Assembly (NCBI GenBank): GCA_035948315.1
Contig: DASZJG010000058.1
Span: forward strand, 186,001-250,000
Length of the DNA stretch: 64,000 nucleotides
Direction: 5' to 3'
Source of the DNA: CAJCJE01 sp035948315
GTDB taxonomy: Bacteria; Actinomycetota; Actinomycetes; Mycobacteriales; Pseudonocardiaceae
Shown: piece after piece, positions 32,993 through 41,266 of the stretch
Layout of the letters: every line of letters starts with the position of its first letter
Position numbering within the stretch: the stretch's first letter is position 1
Notes under the pieces: model-generated
What the model was told of the DNA's origin: nothing
Database searches by the model: none
What the model saw: the letters and a program-made list of their open reading frames with translations, nothing else
Made by a program: the position numbers and the translations under genes

Positions 32993-34732
32993 GTGGCGTT
33001 CGTGGAGACGATGCATTCGGTCGTGGATGTGCTCGGATCCAGCCAGGGGATCATCGCCATGGCCATCGCGGCGGCGGTCGGCATCGGCAGCCCGATCATG
33101 GATCGACTGGTCATCCGGCGCAAACGCATCCAGTACCAGGTGCTGTACAACTCCAAGATCGGCCTGAGCCCGGTCTTCCTCGACCCGGACAGCGAAACGC
33201 GCACGGCGACCACGCGGACCCACCCGGAACTCGCCCATCTCACCGAACAGCTGGACAAGCTGAGCGTGCTGATGATGCGGGTCAGGAACGTGGGCAGTTC
33301 GGACATCGACGAGGGCGACATCAATCCGCCGCTGAAGGTCACCTTCGGCAGCCGGGTGGTGTGGGACGCGCGGATCTCCGAGGCCAGCGACGAACAACTG
33401 CGCAAGCAGGTCCGGGAGAAGCTGGAGTTCTTCCGCAACGGCACGGAAACCGCGACCGGGCAGCCGGACGGTCCGGTGCCGACCAAGCCGGACGAACACC
33501 GCAACCTGCGCACCCTGCGCAGCCTGCTCAGCCGCAGGCTGGCCAACGCGCTCGCCGAACCGTCCGAACCGGCCGAGAAGGTCAAGCCCGCGCAGCAGTG
33601 GCGCAGCGTCCAGTTGGACGGGTTGTGGCTGCGTCGCAAGCAGAGCTTCATCCTGGTCGTGGTGCTGCACGAGGAAAGCGAGGACGCCACCTCGATCAGC
33701 AAGGAGTACGAGGTCACCGGCGGCCATCGCAACGGGCGCACGATCATCGAGCGCAGGCCGCAGCGCCGGTTCAGCTGGCCGGTGGTGACCACCGCGATCG
33801 GCGTGGTCCTGGTCGGCGCGCTGCTCGGCACCGTGCTGGCCAAGGTGATCGTCGGCGGTCAGCACCCGGTGGTGCAGGACGTCGAGTGCACCACCGGCAC
33901 GGTGAACATCACCGGTTCCAGCGCGTTCGGGCCGATCGTGCGGACGCTCGGCCAGACCTACATGACCGACTGCCCCGGCTCGCACATCAACGTCGATTCC
34001 AGCGGCAGCCTGGACGGTGTGCGCGAGTTGGTGCAGGACAGCGCGAGCGCGGGCGCGAACCAGGCCGCGCTGTCCGACGGTCGCAGCGACGAGGCCACCA
34101 CCGGTCTGAGCCGGCAGCTGGTCGCGGTGCTGGTGTACGGGCTGGTGGTGAACAAGAACGTCGGCGTCGATCGGCTGAGCACGGCGCAGGTGGTCGGCAT
34201 CTACAACGGGCAGTACACGAACTGGCAGCAGTTGGGCGGCGTCGACCAGCCGATCCAGATCGTCGGCCGGGGCGCGAGTTCCGGTACCCGGCAGGCGTTC
34301 GAGCGCTACGTGCTGCACGGTTCCGAGGGCCTGCTGTCCTCGGACGACTGCCTGACCAAGGACCGGATCGCCACCGCGCCGACCATCGAGTGCGAGCGGG
34401 ACACCACCCAGGACCTGATCAACGCGGTCACGTCGGTGCCGGGCGCGATCGGCTACGCGGACGTGTCCGACGAGGCGACCAAGCAGGCCGAGCGCGCGGG
34501 CCAACTGGTCACGCTGACCCTGGACGATCGCTACCCGCTGGTCGACTCGTTGCCGGACTATCCATTCTGGACTGTTGAGTACCTGTACACGAAGGACGGT
34601 CAGGACCAGCCGTTGCAGGCGTTCCTCAAGTACCTGAACAGCCCGTCCGCGCAGGCGACGCTGCTCGGTGCCGGCTACACGCCCTGCTGGTCCAGGGACA
34701 ACGTGCTTAATCCGCTGTGTACGTCGCGCTAA
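32993..34732 (+). CDS. membrane-anchored protein with PstS-like substrate-binding domain
   Basis: 579-residue protein. The N-terminal hydrophobic segment (about 20-38, IAMAIAAAVGIGSPIMD) is followed by a cytoplasmic domain of about 210 residues unlike any I recognise, then a transmembrane helix (about 262-284, VVTTAIGVVLVGALLGTVLA). Outside lies a periplasmic-binding-protein domain (about 300-575) with PstS-type ligand segments ITGSSAFGPIV and GRGASSGTRQAFERYV. AGGAGG precedes the GTG start. No pstC, pstA or pstB lies nearby. The fold is that of phosphate-binding SBPs, but tethering it to an internal domain suggests sensing rather than transport, which is inference. Confidence 0.75.
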   Translation: MAFVETMHSVVDVLGSSQGIIAMAIAAAVGIGSPIMDRLVIRRKRIQYQVLYNSKIGLSPVFLDPDSETRTATTRTHPELAHLTEQLDKLSVLMMRVRNVGSSDIDEGDINPPLKVTFGSRVVWDARISEASDEQLRKQVREKLEFFRNGTETATGQPDGPVPTKPDEHRNLRTLRSLLSRRLANALAEPSEPAEKVKPAQQWRSVQLDGLWLRRKQSFILVVVLHEESEDATSISKEYEVTGGHRNGRTIIERRPQRRFSWPVVTTAIGVVLVGALLGTVLAKVIVGGQHPVVQDVECTTGTVNITGSSAFGPIVRTLGQTYMTDCPGSHINVDSSGSLDGVRELVQDSASAGANQAALSDGRSDEATTGLSRQLVAVLVYGLVVNKNVGVDRLSTAQVVGIYNGQYTNWQQLGGVDQPIQIVGRGASSGTRQAFERYVLHGSEGLLSSDDCLTKDRIATAPTIECERDTTQDLINAVTSVPGAIGYADVSDEATKQAERAGQLVTLTLDDRYPLVDSLPDYPFWTVEYLYTKDGQDQPLQAFLKYLNSPSAQATLLGAGYTPCWSRDNVLNPLCTSR

Positions 34733-34750
34733 TCGACCTACCATGAGCCG

Positions 34751-35110
34751 ATGTTCGAGATCGGTTCCCGGGCGCGCATGCTGCCCGCGCCGCCCGCGGT
34801 GGTCTGGGCTTCGCTGGTCCGGCCGCGCGAGCCGGGTACGCGGCCGTGGTTGAACCTGCGCACCGACGAGGTCGACCCTCGGGTTCTGCGGGCGGAGGAG
34901 CCGAACACGGTGGTGTGGTCCTCGCTGTGGCCGAGCAGGCCGGGCGACGAGGTGCACTTCGAGCTGACCGGGAACGACGTCGGCGAGACCCGCTTGCGGT
35001 TCACCCTGCTCACGCCGGACGCCGCGCCCGATCAGAGCAAGGCCGGGCATCTGCGGCGTCGGCTCAACGAACTGCTGTTCGCGGATCTTCGGTACTCGTA
35101 CGGTCAATGA
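34751..35110 (+). CDS. small SRPBCC-like protein
   Basis: 119-residue cytoplasmic protein, probably of the START/SRPBCC ligand-binding fold: it opens with a strand-helix start ARMLPAPPAVVWASLVRP and closes with a long C-terminal helix (GHLRRRLNELLFADLRYSYG). It begins 18 bases after the PstS-like gene and may be cotranscribed. No catalytic motif is apparent. The family call rests on overall pattern only. Confidence 0.5.
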   Translation: MFEIGSRARMLPAPPAVVWASLVRPREPGTRPWLNLRTDEVDPRVLRAEEPNTVVWSSLWPSRPGDEVHFELTGNDVGETRLRFTLLTPDAAPDQSKAGHLRRRLNELLFADLRYSYGQ

Positions 35111-35138
35111 CTTGCCGAGCGCATCGACCAGGCATAAG

Positions 35139-35152
35139 TTACCCATGAGTAA
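35139..35152. promoter_or_regulatory. dyad upstream of enoyl-CoA hydratase gene
   Basis: TTACCCATGAGTAA has TTAC/GTAA arms around a CATG centre, matching itself at 12 of 14 positions. It lies 24 bases before the ATG, in promoter position. Repressors of fatty-acid genes in actinobacteria use TTAC/GTAA half-sites, so an operator is plausible. Confidence 0.35.
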
Positions 35153-35175
35153 TGCCCCTGCCTGAAGGAGTTGCC

Positions 35176-35847
35176 ATGCCCACCCTCGACCGCCAGGGTG
35201 ACGTCTTCGTGCTCGATCTCGGCGACAACGAGAACCGCTTCCATCCGGACTGGCTGGCCTCGGCCAACGCCGCGCTGGACGAGGTCGAGGCCGCCGACGG
35301 CGCCCGCGCGCTGGTGACCGCGGCGAGCGGCAAGTTCTTCTCCAACGGCCTTGACCTCGACTGGCTGATGGCCAACGGCGACCACGCCGCCGACTACGTG
35401 ATCTCCGTCCATCAGCTGTTCGCCCGCGTCCTCGCTCTCCCGGTGACCACGGTCGCCGCCCTGCAGGGTCACACCTTCGCCGCGGGCGCCATGCTCTCGC
35501 TCGCGCACGACTTCCGGGTGATGCGCGCCGACCGCGGCTACTGGTGCCTGCCCGAGGTCGACATCAACATCCCGTTCACCCCGGGCATGTCCGCGCTGAT
35601 CCAGGCCCGCCTGCCGCAGCCGGCGATGCACGAGGCGATGACCACCGGCCGACGCTACGGCGGCGCCGACGCGCTCGCCGCCGGCATCGTCGACCGGGCC
35701 GTCGCCGAGGCGGAGGTGCGCACGACCGCGCTGGCGATCGCCCAGTCGCACACCGGCAAGGCGGGCCCGACCCTGGAGGCCATCAAGGCGCGCATGTACG
35801 CGTCGGTGCTGGACACCCTGCGGGACAAGGACAATCCGATGGGCTGA
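35176..35847 (+). CDS. enoyl-CoA hydratase/isomerase family protein
   Basis: 223-residue crotonase-fold protein. The oxyanion-hole elements are GKFFSNGLDLDWL and the QGHTFAAGAMLSLAHDFRVM segment that binds the CoA thioester. The usual catalytic Glu region reads YWCLPEVDINIPFTPGM. It is shorter than the roughly 260-residue family average, with a trimmed C-terminus, and resembles plant and bacterial delta3-delta2-enoyl-CoA isomerase-like proteins. The ATG at 35176 follows GAAGGAG; the frame continues 8 codons upstream. It is convergent with the DUF4190 gene. Confidence 0.85.
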   Translation: MPTLDRQGDVFVLDLGDNENRFHPDWLASANAALDEVEAADGARALVTAASGKFFSNGLDLDWLMANGDHAADYVISVHQLFARVLALPVTTVAALQGHTFAAGAMLSLAHDFRVMRADRGYWCLPEVDINIPFTPGMSALIQARLPQPAMHEAMTTGRRYGGADALAAGIVDRAVAEAEVRTTALAIAQSHTGKAGPTLEAIKARMYASVLDTLRDKDNPMG

Positions 35848-35850
35848 CCA

Positions 35851-36354
35851 TCAGCCGCCCTGCTGTTGCTGCTGGTACTGCTGCTGGAACTCGGTCTGGC
35901 ACTGCTGGATCTTGGCCTGGTCGTTGTTGGCCTGCTGGATGCAGGTCGTGAAGTCCTTGAACTGCTGGCTGCCGAAGAAGGAGAACAGGCTGCCGACGGC
36001 GATCACGAACAGCACGCCGATGACCAGACCGACGATGCCGGTGACCAGCCCGGCGATGGGCATGCCCTTGCCGGAGGCGATGCCCTGGTTGGCCCGGTTG
36101 ATCCCGAGGATGCCGAAGATGATCGCCAGCACGCCGAGCACGATGCCGCCGATCGCCGTCCAGCAGAACACCACGGCGAGAATGCCCAGCACCAGCGCGG
36201 CGATGCCGAAGCCGTTGCGTGGCGCGACCACTCCCCCGCCGGACCAGCCGGGACCTGGGCCGTAAGCGGGGCCGGTGCCGTAGGTCGGCGGCGGCGGCAT
36301 CGCGCCGGGGTCGCCTTCGCCGAATGCGGGTTGATCTGGACCAGACGTGGTCAT
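35851..36354 (-). CDS. DUF4190 membrane protein
   Basis: 167-residue membrane protein. Residues 1-45 are cytoplasmic and Gly/Pro/Tyr-rich (PPPPTYGTGPAYGPGPGW). Two helices of the DUF4190 type follow (about 48-72, 80-95, with GINRANQGIASGKGMPIAG between), then a third helix (about 101-125, LVTGIVGLVIGVLFVIAVG) leads to an external tail with two cysteines and a Gln-rich end (QQQYQQQQQGG). The start ATG has GGAGGA upstream. A hairpin in the leader overlaps that site. The function is unknown; the family is widespread in actinobacteria. Confidence 0.8.
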   Translation of the reverse strand: MTTSGPDQPAFGEGDPGAMPPPPTYGTGPAYGPGPGWSGGGVVAPRNGFGIAALVLGILAVVFCWTAIGGIVLGVLAIIFGILGINRANQGIASGKGMPIAGLVTGIVGLVIGVLFVIAVGSLFSFFGSQQFKDFTTCIQQANNDQAKIQQCQTEFQQQYQQQQQGG

Positions 36355-36355
36355 C

Positions 36356-36388
36356 GCGGTTCCTCCGTGGCCGACAACGCGGAACCGC
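36356..36388 (-). promoter_or_regulatory. leader hairpin overlapping ribosome-binding site
   Basis: Eight-base perfect inverted repeat GCGGTTCC (36356-36363) / GGAACCGC (36381-36388). In the DUF4190 mRNA its 3' arm overlaps the GGAGGA ribosome-binding site and the base next to the start codon. A TATCAT -10-like box lies at 36390-36395, so the stem would be right at the 5' end. Translational control is possible. Confidence 0.4.
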
Positions 36389-36441
36389 CATGATAGTGAC
36401 ATAGGCCATCCTTCACCCGTCGAGAGGGAACGGATCCGACC

Positions 36442-37383
36442 ATGCCCAAGCGCATCATCATGGACTGCGACCCCGGGCACGACGACGCGATCGCGCTGGT
36501 CCTCGCGCAGGGCAATCCCGAGGTCGAACTGGCCGCGGTGACCACGGTCGCGGGCAACCAGACCATCGAGAAGGTCACCCGCAACGCGCTCGCCACCGCG
36601 GCCGTCGCCGGCATCACCGGGGTTCCGTTCGCGGCCGGCACGCACCGGCCGCTGGTCCAGCCGCAGTCGACCGGCGCGGACATCCACGGCGAGACCGGTC
36701 TGGACGGCCCGGTGCTGCCCGCGCCGACGACCGAACTCGATCCTCGACACGGCGTCGACCTGATCATCGACACGATCATGGCCGAACCGGCCGGCACTCT
36801 CACCCTGGTACCGACCGGACCGCTGACCAACATCGCGCTGGCCGTGCGCAAGGAGCCGAGGATCGTCGAGCGGGTCCGGGAAGTCGTGCTGATGGGCGGC
36901 GCCTACCACGGCGGCAACTGGAGCCCGACCGCCGAGTTCAACATCGCGGTCGATCCGGAGGCCGCGCACATCGTGTTCAACGAGCCGTGGCGGTTGACCA
37001 TGGTCGGCCTCGACCTCACCCACCAGGCGCTGGCCACGCCCGAGGTGGTCGAGCGGATCAGGGCGATCGGCACGACGGCCGCGAAGTTCGTCGTGGACAT
37101 CCTCGGCTTCTTCGCCGAGTCCTATCGGGACGTTCAGGGTTTCGATTCGCCGCCGGTGCACGACTCGTGCACGGTGGCCTACGTGATCGACCCGAACGTG
37201 TTCACCACCAGAAAGGCCCCGCTCGACGTCGAACTGACCGGCGGCCTCACCAGGGGCATGACCGTCGCGGACTTCCGCGCCGCGCCCGATCCCGACTGCC
37301 GGACCAGCGTCGCGGTCAAGCTCGACCGCGAACGGTTCTGGAACCTGGTGATCGACGCGATCGAGCGCATCGGCCCTGACTAG
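36442..37383 (+). CDS. inosine/uridine-preferring nucleoside hydrolase family
   Basis: 313-residue nucleoside hydrolase that cleaves the N-glycosidic bond of ribonucleosides. The N-terminal DCDPGHDD (residues 8-15) binds the Ca2+ ion; TLVPTGPLTNIALA and LMGGAYHGGNWSPTAEFN are the ribose-binding loops, and the C-terminal VHDSCTVAYVI supplies the last Ca2+ Asp. GAGAGGGAA precedes the ATG. Its stop codon overlaps that of the convergent aminotransferase within a shared CTAG. Purine or pyrimidine salvage is the expected role; base preference is not readable. Confidence 0.9.
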   Translation: MPKRIIMDCDPGHDDAIALVLAQGNPEVELAAVTTVAGNQTIEKVTRNALATAAVAGITGVPFAAGTHRPLVQPQSTGADIHGETGLDGPVLPAPTTELDPRHGVDLIIDTIMAEPAGTLTLVPTGPLTNIALAVRKEPRIVERVREVVLMGGAYHGGNWSPTAEFNIAVDPEAAHIVFNEPWRLTMVGLDLTHQALATPEVVERIRAIGTTAAKFVVDILGFFAESYRDVQGFDSPPVHDSCTVAYVIDPNVFTTRKAPLDVELTGGLTRGMTVADFRAAPDPDCRTSVAVKLDRERFWNLVIDAIERIGPD

Positions 37384-38546
37384 CCCGCCTGTTCGGCCAT
37401 CAGGCGAAGCCGTGTGGCGAACTCGCTGAGCCCGGCCTTGTCCACGTTGCCGAAGCTGACCCGGAACACCTGGCGATCGTCGGGCAGGAACGCGGTGCCG
37501 GAGATGACCAGCGTGTCGTAGCGGGTGATCAGCTCGCGCACGACCTCGTCGGTCGGGCGGCCTGCGAAGGGATGACGCACCCAGGCGAAGAATCCGCCCG
37601 AGGTGAGCACCTCGAAACCGCCGGGCCGGTCGGCCAGCTGGGTTTCCAGCCACGCCCGCTTGTCCGCGACCTCGCCGGCCCGCGCCCGGCGCCACTCCCC
37701 CGCCGACGCCAACCCGGCCCAGGCCGCCTCCTGGCCGATGCGCGGCGCGCAGATCGCCACGCAGTCCAGCAGCTTCATCACCTCGCGGTTCACCTCGGGC
37801 GAGGCGAGCACGGCGCCGACCCGGTAACCGGGAATGGCCAGGTCCTTGGAGAAGCTGTGCAGGCTGATCAGCGTCCGCGCCCAGTCCGGATCGGCGAACA
37901 GCGCGTGCGCGGGCTCGTCGGTGCCGCGGAACGAGCGGTAGGTCTCGTCCACGATCAGGGCGATGTCGTGCCGCGCGGCCAACCGGTAGAAGCCGGCCAG
38001 CACCTCCGGCGGAATGACGACGCCGCTCGGATTGCCCGGCGAGACCAGCACGATCGCCCTGGTGCGCGCGGTGATCAGCGCCTGCGCCGCCTCCGGCGTC
38101 GGCACCAGGCCGGGACCGGGCTCCAGGTAGCGCGGCACGACGCCGTTCATGCGCAGCCACATGTCGTAGTTGAAGTAGTACGGCAGCACTTCGATGATCT
38201 CGTCGCCTGGTTGGGCCAGCGCCTGCGCGACCAGGCAGAACGCCTGGTTGCAGCCGGCGGTCACGACCATCTGGTCGGGGCCGATCGGGCTGAGGTAGGC
38301 GCGGCTGAGGTCGGCGGCGAACGCTTCGCGCAACCTGGGCAGGCCGGGCGCGGGCACATAGGCGGCGCCGTTCGGCTCCTGACCGACCTTGGTGACGTGC
38401 TCGACGACCTCCAGCGCGGGCGGGTAGCTCGGCGCGGCCTGCGCCAGGTCGAGCAGGTCCCGCTCGCCGCTCCGGCCGGAGAGCAAGGCGTACGTCCCGC
38501 CCATGGGTGAGTCGATCTCGCGCACGGTTCGCGGGCTGAGTCGCAT
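37380..38546 (-). CDS. PLP-dependent aminotransferase, fold type I
   Basis: 388-residue class I/II aminotransferase. The Schiff-base lysine lies in HSFSKDLAIPGYRVG (around residue 237). SPGNPSGVVIP and DETYRSF give the PLP-binding Asn and Asp, and the C-terminal FRVSFGN supplies the substrate-carboxylate Arg. NGAAYVPAPGLPRLREAFA is the family N-terminal segment. It resembles aspartate/aromatic-type enzymes rather than the MocR regulators. The substrate is unknown. It is convergent with the nucleoside hydrolase gene and shares its stop region. Confidence 0.88.
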   Translation of the reverse strand: MRLSPRTVREIDSPMGGTYALLSGRSGERDLLDLAQAAPSYPPALEVVEHVTKVGQEPNGAAYVPAPGLPRLREAFAADLSRAYLSPIGPDQMVVTAGCNQAFCLVAQALAQPGDEIIEVLPYYFNYDMWLRMNGVVPRYLEPGPGLVPTPEAAQALITARTRAIVLVSPGNPSGVVIPPEVLAGFYRLAARHDIALIVDETYRSFRGTDEPAHALFADPDWARTLISLHSFSKDLAIPGYRVGAVLASPEVNREVMKLLDCVAICAPRIGQEAAWAGLASAGEWRRARAGEVADKRAWLETQLADRPGGFEVLTSGGFFAWVRHPFAGRPTDEVVRELITRYDTLVISGTAFLPDDRQVFRVSFGNVDKAGLSEFATRLRLMAEQAG

Positions 38547-38584
38547 ACTGTGATCGTATCGAGGCTCGACGGGGCGAGCCGACG

Positions 38585-38887
38585 TCAGCCGAGCCGCTCC
38601 GCTAGATGCACCGTGACCGTCTCGCCCGGCGCCTTGCCGAGCACCGCAAGCAGATCGCCCTTCACCGGGAGCTTGTGCCGGCCGTCGCCGAGCGCCATGA
38701 ACGAACTGCGGAACGGCTGACCGTCGACCTCGCCCCGGACCTTCACCAGGCCGCGGGTGCCGAAGAACTCGGCAGAGCCGGGCATGACGACGTAGGTCCA
38801 GCCGCCGGGTTTGGGGCTGTGTTCGAGGACTGCCGTGAAGGTGGTGTCCAGCGGGCCGGTTCGGGCCGGCTTGTTCGCGGTGGTCAC
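38585..38887 (-). CDS. DUF1905 domain protein
   Basis: 100-residue protein composed almost entirely of a DUF1905 domain (LDTTFTAVLEHSPKPGGWTY, SAEFFGTRGLVKVRGEVDG, HKLPVKGDLLAVLGKAPGE), a small beta-barrel often linked to YdeI/OmdA-like proteins. The GTG start (38885-38887) overlaps the TGA of the preceding VOC gene (GTGA), showing translational coupling. The role is unknown. Confidence 0.78.
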   Translation of the reverse strand: MTTANKPARTGPLDTTFTAVLEHSPKPGGWTYVVMPGSAEFFGTRGLVKVRGEVDGQPFRSSFMALGDGRHKLPVKGDLLAVLGKAPGETVTVHLAERLG

Positions 38888-39270
38888 GCCTGCTCTCCCG
38901 TGATCACGAAGCCGTTGCCGTCCGGGTCGGACACGCTGAACATCGGCGGCACGCCCGGCCACTGCAACAGTTCGCTGACCGTGACGCCCTGGGCGGCGAG
39001 CGCTTCGCGCGCGCCCGCCGCGTCACCGCTGGTGAACCGGATGCCGGTCTCGACGCCCGCCTGCCGGTCGTCCCCGGCCGGAACCAGGGCGACGCTGGTG
39101 GCCGAGCCCTCCGGCGCGACCTCGATCCATCTGCCGCCGAACTGCGGCAGCGGCACGTCGAGGCGTACCGAGAAGCCCAGTATGCCTGTGTAGAAGGCCA
39201 GGGCCTTGTCCTGGTCCGTCACGGGCACTGCGACGGTCCGCACCCCGGTGATCTGCCATGTTCCGCTCAC
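38884..39270 (-). CDS. VOC (glyoxalase-like) family protein
   Basis: 128-residue vicinal-oxygen-chelate protein: two beta-alpha-beta3 units, TVAVPVTDQDKALAFYTGIL and MFSVSDPDGNGFVIT being the typical start and end. Metal ligands expected for an enzyme are not clearly all present, so a binding or resistance role is also possible. The GTG start has AGGAGG six bases upstream. It is coupled to the downstream DUF1905 gene by a 4-base overlap. Confidence 0.83.
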   Translation of the reverse strand: MSGTWQITGVRTVAVPVTDQDKALAFYTGILGFSVRLDVPLPQFGGRWIEVAPEGSATSVALVPAGDDRQAGVETGIRFTSGDAAGAREALAAQGVTVSELLQWPGVPPMFSVSDPDGNGFVITGEQA

Positions 39271-39307
39271 GAGCGCCTCCTGGTCGGTATCGGTGACCAG
39301 GTAGACC

Positions 39308-40594
39308 TCAGCGGCGGCGAAAACTCATCGCGCGCAGCAGGCCGGTTCTCGGCGTCACCCACTCGGCGATGTCGGCGATCACGTCCCGGTCGACGTGCTG
39401 CGCCGGAACGTAGCCGGCCGGGGTGGAGGGACCAGTGCCGGGGAAGAACAGGTGGTCGTCCGCGTCGTAGAGCTGGATGGTGACGTCGCGCCGGTCGGCG
39501 AGGCCGGCGCGCCAGGCGGCCAGGTCGTCGGCGACGGTCACCTGGTAGTCGCGGCCGCCCTGCAGGATGAGCATGGGTTTGGCCAGCGCGACCGCCCTGG
39601 CCACCGGGTCATCGGCGCGCAGGTCGAGCCAGTACGAGCCGGACCAGCCGAAGGGCAGGTCGGCGGCGGGCGTCTCGGGCGAGAGTTCCGGGCTGTCGAC
39701 GAGCGCGACCCACCGGTCCACCGAGGCCAGCGCGTCCTTCTCGAAGTCCTCCGGGCTCACCGCGGCGAGGTAGCGGGCGACGCGGGCGGCGGCGTGGTGC
39801 ATGGGCTGGTTGTCGCCGGCCAGCAGCACGAGGCCGGCCACGGACGGCTCGGCGGCCGCGACCCTGGGCGCGACCCGGCCGCCCATGCTGTGCCCGACCA
39901 CGAAAATCCGCTCGGGATCCACAGTGGACTGCTCCTTGAGCAGTCGGACGGCCGCGACCGCATGCGGCACGTACTCGTCCGTCGCGGTGAAACCGGGCTC
40001 GGCGGCGAGGCCGGGATGGTGCATGGTGACCATGTCGAAACGGACCACGGCGACGCCTCGGCTGGCCAGTCCCCAGGCGATGTCCTTGAGCGGCTTGTTC
40101 GCGCCACTGGTCTCGTCCCGGTCGAACGCGCCGCCGCCGCTGAGCAGCACCACGCCCGGTCTTCTGCCTCGTCCGGTGGGCAGGGTCAGCGTGCCGGGCA
40201 CGGCGAACGCACCCGCACCGAGTCTGATCTCCTGCTCGGTGAAGCGGCTCGGCACCGCGTAGGGCGGCGGTGCCCAGCCGGTCTCGGCCAAGGCGGCGAT
40301 GCGCAGACCGTGCAGCTGGCCGTCATCGTCGACCGACATGACGACGAGCAGTCCGCCGCTCGGACCGGTCACCGGCACACTCACCCGGACGAGCCCGGCG
40401 TGGCCCGGTTCGGTCGCGGGTCGCCCGATCGCGGTGATACCGCCGATCCGGGACATCTCGGCCGCCCAGTCCACCCGCAGCGTCTCGGCGGACACCACGG
40501 CACGGAGCCGAGTGGCGAACAGCCGCTCGACCTCGGCGAAACGGCCGTCGTTCGCCATGGCGACCACGGTCGCGGCGACTTCGGCAGGATCCAC
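39308..40594 (-). CDS. alpha/beta hydrolase with N-terminal DUF3887-like domain
   Basis: 428-residue cytoplasmic protein. Residues 1 to about 105 resemble the DUF3887/NTF2-like domain often fused to hydrolases. About 130-425 is an alpha/beta hydrolase: VVLLSGGGAFDRDETSGANK (oxyanion), VVGHSMGGRVAPR (nucleophile Ser), LILQGGRDYQV (Asp) and DADDHLFFPG (His). The GTG at 40592-40594 is preferred because GAAAGG lies six bases upstream; an ATG at 40612 would add six residues that include that ribosome-binding site. It is divergent from an ArsR-like regulator, with a dyad between them. Confidence 0.83.
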   Translation of the reverse strand: MDPAEVAATVVAMANDGRFAEVERLFATRLRAVVSAETLRVDWAAEMSRIGGITAIGRPATEPGHAGLVRVSVPVTGPSGGLLVVMSVDDDGQLHGLRIAALAETGWAPPPYAVPSRFTEQEIRLGAGAFAVPGTLTLPTGRGRRPGVVLLSGGGAFDRDETSGANKPLKDIAWGLASRGVAVVRFDMVTMHHPGLAAEPGFTATDEYVPHAVAAVRLLKEQSTVDPERIFVVGHSMGGRVAPRVAAAEPSVAGLVLLAGDNQPMHHAAARVARYLAAVSPEDFEKDALASVDRWVALVDSPELSPETPAADLPFGWSGSYWLDLRADDPVARAVALAKPMLILQGGRDYQVTVADDLAAWRAGLADRRDVTIQLYDADDHLFFPGTGPSTPAGYVPAQHVDRDVIADIAEWVTPRTGLLRAMSFRRR

Positions 40595-40606
40595 AATCAA
40601 CCTTTC

Positions 40607-40619
40607 TCGCATTTTGCGA
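40607..40619. promoter_or_regulatory. operator candidate, ArsR-like / hydrolase divergent region
   Basis: TCGCA-TTT-TGCGA, a 5-base dyad with 3-base centre, in the 54-base gap between the hydrolase and the ArsR-like regulator. It is the only symmetrical element there. Confidence 0.45.
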
Positions 40620-40648
40620 ACGGTAGCAGAGTATGAGATCGTTCGGTA

Positions 40649-41188
40649 GTGGACATCCTGGAACTGCTGGGGCACCCGGTTCGACTGCGGATTGTGCACG
40701 CCATGCGGGGCGGCCGGACACTGACCACCGCGCAGATCGGCGCGCTGCTGCCGGACGTGTCCAAGGCGATGGTCTATCGGCACGTCGAGGCGCTGGCCGG
40801 CGGCGGGGTCCTGGCCGTCGCCGAGGAACGACGGGTGCGCGGCGCCGTCGAGCGGCTCTACCGGCTGCGCACCGATCGCGCGTCCATCGACCCCGACACC
40901 ATCGCCGGCCTCACCACCGACGACCATCGCCGCGGTTTCGCCGCTGCCGTAGCCGCGCTCGTCGCCGAGTTCAACGCCTACCTCGACCGGGACGACGCCG
41001 ATCCGGCCAAGGACGCCGTCGGCTACCGGCAACACGGGATCTGGCTCAGCAAGGCCGAACTCGAGGCGCTGATCGTCGAGCTGCGCGCGGCGATCCTGCC
41101 CAGGCTGGCCAACGAGCCCTCGCCCGATCGCGCGCGCTACCTGCTCAGCCCGATCCTGTTCCCCAGCGCGGAACCGCCAGCCGGGTAG
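40649..41188 (+). CDS. ArsR-like helix-turn-helix regulator
   Basis: 179-residue regulator with an N-terminal winged helix (about 1-75: LGHPVRLRIVHAM, TTAQIGALLPDVSKAMVYRH, wing VAEERRVRGAVERLYRL) and a C-terminal helical domain like that seen with actinobacterial regulators next to alpha/beta hydrolases. No metal-binding cysteines are present, so it is not a metal sensor of the ArsR/SmtB kind. The start is GTG 40649. It is divergent from the DUF3887-hydrolase gene and probably represses it. Confidence 0.82.
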   Translation: MDILELLGHPVRLRIVHAMRGGRTLTTAQIGALLPDVSKAMVYRHVEALAGGGVLAVAEERRVRGAVERLYRLRTDRASIDPDTIAGLTTDDHRRGFAAAVAALVAEFNAYLDRDDADPAKDAVGYRQHGIWLSKAELEALIVELRAAILPRLANEPSPDRARYLLSPILFPSAEPPAG

Positions 41189-41266
41189 CGAGCACACCTG
41201 GATAACCGGCACCCGTCGTCGATAGGGTCGAAGTGTTCGACCATCGACGAACAGGGAGTGATTCTG

